Part shown: piece by piece, positions 15,066 through 17,921 of the stretch
Position numbering within the stretch: position 1 is the first letter of the stretch
Layout of the letters: the number at the start of each line of letters is the position of its first letter
Assembly: GCA_031283515.1 (NCBI GenBank)
Contig: JAITBS010000480.1
Span: 1 to 17,921 of the forward strand
Direction of reading: 5' to 3'
Length of the DNA: 17,921 nucleotides
From: Planctomycetaceae bacterium
Lineage (GTDB): Bacteria > Planctomycetota > Planctomycetia > Pirellulales > Thermoguttaceae
Program-made: the position numbers and the translations under genes
The notes under the pieces: model-generated
Database searches by the model: none
Told to the model about the DNA's origin: nothing
The model's input: only the letters and a program-made list of their open reading frames with translations

Positions 15066-15494
15066 ATGAAACAATTTATTGTCATTCTTTCGTGTTTATT
15101 ATTTTGTTCAATCGTCGGATGTGGTAAAGAAGAATATCCGGCAGATCTTCCTACATTGCATCCCTGTCAGATTACCGTCCAAATGAAAAGTTCACCTCTC
15201 GAGGGTGCGATTGTTTCATTATTACCGGAACAGAGAAAATGGGGAGCCGCCGGAATAACCAATACTCAAGGAATTGCCGAACTTCGTACCCGAAATTATC
15301 GCGGTGTTGCCGAAGGCAGTTACAGAATTACCGTCTCGAAAATTCAAGGCGGACCTTCACGCGGTACGGATGAAGGTCAGACAATACCGCTGGTTTCATT
15401 GGTTAATGAAATATTTTCCAATCCAGAAAAAACTCCGTTGAAATGTGAAATCAAATCGGGTAAAAATTCGTTTGATTTCACTGTTGATCCGTAA
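15066..15494 (+). CDS. Small lipoprotein with a carboxypeptidase-regulatory-like beta-sandwich
   Basis: A 142-residue protein with a lipoprotein signal peptide: a hydrophobic stretch followed by lipobox IVGC, with the lipidated residue Cys19. The mature part, PCQITVQMKSSPLEGAIVSL, then GAAGITNTQGIAELRT and EGSYRITVSKI, has the strand pattern of transthyretin-like or carboxypeptidase regulatory-like domains. In planctomycetes, such small lipoproteins are commonly encoded directly after DUF1559 genes, as here (150 bases downstream, same strand). This suggests that the two act together at the cell surface, but the task is unknown. GAGG seven bases before the ATG supports the start. Confidence 0.85.
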   Translation: MKQFIVILSCLLFCSIVGCGKEEYPADLPTLHPCQITVQMKSSPLEGAIVSLLPEQRKWGAAGITNTQGIAELRTRNYRGVAEGSYRITVSKIQGGPSRGTDEGQTIPLVSLVNEIFSNPEKTPLKCEIKSGKNSFDFTVDP

Positions 15495-15590
15495 TCAACT
15501 ATTCCGTCATAACTGTCTAATTTTGTAATCGTTCAAAATAGACTGTTACAATTTTAACTCCATTTTCTAATTTTTTAAGGAAAAATTTTT

Positions 15591-17324
15591 ATGAAACTCT
15601 ATTTTTGTTTTTTAGGTTGTTTACTTTCGATTTTTCTTTTCGGTTCTTTTTCGTTTCCGGCTGAAGAGTCGGGTGAACTTTTGTATAACGGTATTCGGCT
15701 TCCGTCTGTTTGGCCTCCGCGCGATGTCAAAAAAGATCGGAGTGTTAAACCAGTTCCGTATCTGGACAATATTCCTAAGATTTTGCCGATCAATATCGGA
15801 CGTCAACTTTTTATTGATGATTTCCTCATCGAATCAACAACCCTTCAACGACAATTTCATTATCCGGTAAAATACGAAAACAACCCAATATTGAAACCGG
15901 AAACAAAACTCGAACTTAATAACGGCGAACAAACCTGCGCAACACTTTTTAATGACGGAGTTGCATTCGATCCCAAAGATAAACTGTTTAAGATGTGGTA
16001 TCATGCCGGTTGGTTTGACGGAACCGCTTACGCTGTTAGTCAGGACGGACTTCATTGGAGTCGTCCTGATTTGGATATTGTTCCCGAAACCAATCGTATT
16101 TTACCAGTCCGCGAAGGAAAACGTGATGGTTCTTCTGTTTTTCTGGATCACGATACAACCGCCCCAGAACAACGGTTCAAAATGTTTTTGTACGAAAGAC
16201 CCGAAAACAAATTCGGCGGTCAGATTTTTACTTCGCCGGACGGTATTCATTGGAATTTTGCTACGCGGACTTCTGTTGTCGGAGACAACACGACCATTTT
16301 TTATAATCCGTTTCGTAAAAAATGGGTTTACAGTGTTAGAACGGGTCAACCGAATTTGGGACGAAGTCGAGGTTACAGAGAATGTGATGATCTTGCCGCT
16401 GGTGCAACTTGGACGAATGAATGTGTCCATTGGGCGTCTGTTGATGAAAAAGATACTCCCGATTCTTGGGTAACAGCAATGCGTCCCGATGACGAACTCC
16501 TGAAAAAAGCGGCGGAAATCCCCGGTGTTCCGAAAAACTTGATTCAAATGAATAATCCTGCTTTTTACGGCAATCCAACCCAACTTTACAATCTTGACGC
16601 GGCTCCTTACGAAAGTTTAATGATTGGTGTTTTTGCGATTCATTATGGTCCGGAAAATCATATTTGCGAATATAAAAAGATGCCCAAGACCACAGAATTA
16701 CAAATTGCGTACAGTCGTGACGGTTTTCACTGGCACCGCCCTGACCGCAAACCTTTTATCGCAGCAACTCGAAAACGCGGTGATTGGGATTTCAATTATC
16801 TTCACAGTGCTTCAACCGTTTGTGCTGTTTTTCATGACAAAATTTATTTTTACTACGGCGGTTGGTCGGGTGAAAGTCCCAAACGCGGTTACGATATTTA
16901 TTCCGGCGGAGCGGTTGGAGTGGCGATTTTGCGGCGCGATGGCTTTGCTTCCATGACCGCAACAGAACAACCCGGTGTGTTGACAACACGACCGGTTGTC
17001 TTCAAAGGAAAATTTCCGTTCGTTAATGTCGATACACAAGATGGTGAGCTCTCCGTTGAAATTTTAGACGAAAAAGGTCAAACAATTCCGGCATTCGGAA
17101 AAAATCGCTGTGTTACGGTTAAGGGCGATTTCGTTAAACAACCCCTGCAATGGACAGACTCAACCGATCTCACCACTCTTGTAGGAAAAACAGTTCGATT
17201 CCGGTTTTTCCTAAGTAAAGGTCATCTTTACGCTTTTTGGGTGAGTCCGGATTCTTCTGGTACAAGTCAAGGTTTTGTCGCCGCCGGAAGTCCTGATTAT
17301 CCTGCCGGTTCCACCGATCTTTAA
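15591..17324 (+). CDS. Secreted five-bladed beta-propeller, glycosyl hydrolase-like protein
   Basis: A 577-residue protein with a signal peptide (hydrophobic to about residue 20, likely cleavage after FPA24). Mature features are GRQLFIDDFLIEST at 70-83, then a propeller carrying three S-x-D-G-x-H-W motifs: SQDGLHW at 150-156, SPDGIHW at 215-221 and SRDGFHW at 375-381. They resemble Asp-box or GH32/GH43-type blade motifs. A C-terminal beta-sandwich of about 110 residues (LSVEILDEKGQTI ... GKTVRFRFFLSKGHLYAFW) resembles the sandwich of GH32 enzymes. The type is common in planctomycetes and usually annotated as hypothetical or glycosyl hydrolase-like. Carbohydrate cleavage is plausible, but I cannot assign catalytic residues or a substrate. 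AAGGA nine bases before the ATG supports the start. It is the last gene of the DUF1559 cluster. Confidence 0.8.
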   Translation: MKLYFCFLGCLLSIFLFGSFSFPAEESGELLYNGIRLPSVWPPRDVKKDRSVKPVPYLDNIPKILPINIGRQLFIDDFLIESTTLQRQFHYPVKYENNPILKPETKLELNNGEQTCATLFNDGVAFDPKDKLFKMWYHAGWFDGTAYAVSQDGLHWSRPDLDIVPETNRILPVREGKRDGSSVFLDHDTTAPEQRFKMFLYERPENKFGGQIFTSPDGIHWNFATRTSVVGDNTTIFYNPFRKKWVYSVRTGQPNLGRSRGYRECDDLAAGATWTNECVHWASVDEKDTPDSWVTAMRPDDELLKKAAEIPGVPKNLIQMNNPAFYGNPTQLYNLDAAPYESLMIGVFAIHYGPENHICEYKKMPKTTELQIAYSRDGFHWHRPDRKPFIAATRKRGDWDFNYLHSASTVCAVFHDKIYFYYGGWSGESPKRGYDIYSGGAVGVAILRRDGFASMTATEQPGVLTTRPVVFKGKFPFVNVDTQDGELSVEILDEKGQTIPAFGKNRCVTVKGDFVKQPLQWTDSTDLTTLVGKTVRFRFFLSKGHLYAFWVSPDSSGTSQGFVAAGSPDYPAGSTDL

Positions 17325-17381
17325 TAAGATACTCATCAATACTCATTCACATTTGACAATTCGGTTTTCGTTTTTTGACAA

Positions 17382-17418
17382 GATCAACAGATTTTGACGG
17401 GATCAACAGAATTGACGG
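17382..17418. repeat. Two-copy degenerate direct repeat
   Basis: GATCAACAGATTTTGACGG (17382-17400) is followed at once by GATCAACAGAATTGACGG (17401-17418). It lies in the untranslated region after the propeller gene. No function is visible. Confidence 0.6.
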
Positions 17419-17459
17419 GATTTTTGAATAAAAGGTAATGATTCAGTCGTGATCTTATT

Positions 17460-17512
17460 TTGTAACTATTCGGTGAAGAATAAAAATTAAAAATTCGGCT
17501 GAATAGTTACAA
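17460..17512. terminator. 12-base perfect inverted repeat downstream of the propeller gene
   Basis: TTGTAACTATTC (17460-17471) pairs perfectly with GAATAGTTACAA (17501-17512) around a 29-base AT-rich loop. It may form the 3' end of the DUF1559 cluster transcript, but there is no U-tract, so a protein-binding or protective role is equally possible. Confidence 0.45.
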
Positions 17513-17523
17513 TAAAAGATATA

Positions 17524-17836
17524 AAAATTTTGTAATATATCAGTGGAATTTTTGTTTTGCGATTTTCACCCCGAAAGAGGTGTAATTTTCATAACCGCAG
17601 GTCATCGACCTGCGGACTCGTGTCGATAACAAACCTCTGTCTGAAAGACAGAACTTTAATAATTGCCGGTTTAATGAGGTTTAATGATTGGGCTCGTTTA
17701 GTTTCGCCTTTCAGGCGAGGTTGAGGCGAGGTATTTACCGTAGGTCGCGCTTCGCTTGACCTACGGTTATGAAAATACCACCCCTTCGAGGTGAAGAATA
17801 AAAAATAATAATTCCACTGATATATTACAAAATTTT
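17524..17836. mobile_element. MITE-like element with perfect 27-base terminal inverted repeats
   Basis: Positions 17524-17550 and 17810-17836 are perfect reverse complements. They include the 19-base motif TGTAATATATCAGTGGAAT at 17531-17549 and 17811-17829. Similarity between the two ends continues inward with gaps for about 70 bases, through TTTTCATAACCG and CGTAGGTC/GCAGGTC. The interior has perfect hairpins CCGCAGGTC-ATC-GACCTGCGG (17595-17615), TCTGTCT-GAA-AGACAGA (17636-17652), CGCCT-TTC-AGGCG (17705-17717) and CCGTAGGTC-N11-GACCTACGG (17738-17766). It encodes no transposase. I see no clear target-site duplication. It is non-autonomous if mobile at all. Confidence 0.7.
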
Positions 17837-17921
17837 GCTTTTTAGAAAACCGAATTTTAAAATGCAATAAGTTAAGTATCGTAATTCTATCCGGTTTATC
17901 TGTCGATTACATTGTAATTCC

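Noticed and set aside
17589..17867. 92-residue minus-strand frame in the last element
   Set aside because: It is built from the element's hairpins and runs through its inverted end. No domain or ribosome binding site is seen.

Overview
The window most likely comes from a member of the Planctomycetota. The strongest evidence is a tandem pair of DUF1559 proteins at 12438-14915. Each has a type IV prepilin-like N-terminus (FTLVELLVVIAIIG) and the C-terminal H-X9-DG signature, a family greatly expanded in planctomycetes. They are followed by a small lipoprotein of the kind usually found beside them and by a secreted beta-propeller protein. Genes start with or without a visible Shine-Dalgarno sequence. 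The intergenic DNA is long, AT-rich and full of small palindromes.

Layout. Positions 1-1159 are non-coding repeat DNA: small hairpins, a 20-base tandem repeat (301-380) and a 21-base array of about 22 copies (416-878), bracketed by copies of a 19-base dispersed motif. Then, on the minus strand, come ilvC (1160-2164) and a stand-alone C-terminal half of carbamoyl phosphate synthase large subunit (2701-4296), separated by a 536-base gap holding another copy of the repeat family. After about 570 bases of AT-rich spacer, a promoter at 4864-4891 drives a plus-strand pair: a SpsF-like nucleotidyltransferase (4968-5690) and ispD (5789-6568). A CheW protein (6744-7283, plus) is convergent with a 944-residue soluble hybrid histidine kinase (7637-10471, minus), and a third repeat copy lies between them. 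A two-membrane-segment protein of unknown function (10992-12017, minus) is divergent from the DUF1559 cluster (12438-17324, plus). The cluster has a good sigma-70-type promoter at 12309-12337. A 313-base MITE-like element with perfect 27-base terminal inverted repeats closes the window (17524-17836).

Most notable observation: the first DUF1559 gene has a promoter, ribosome binding site and ATG (12438) that are out of frame with its prepilin and DUF1559 parts. The frame break falls exactly on a run of 12 G (12527-12538). Loss of one G joins the two frames into a 423-residue protein, and no other start codon exists between the preceding in-frame stop and the prepilin motif. This looks like a phase-variable switch on an exported pseudopilin-like protein, although a homopolymer sequencing error must be excluded.

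Second theme: one family of modular repeats occurs at four places (about 181-902, 2579-2676, 7327-7516, 17524-17836). It combines a 19-base end motif, a TTTCGGCGAAA palindrome, 20/21-base tandem repeats and small hairpins whose arms vary while the loop stays CTGAAAG. Apparent open frames inside these regions are by-products of the repeats.

Limits: function calls rest on motif recognition by eye. No database search, folding calculation or read data were available.
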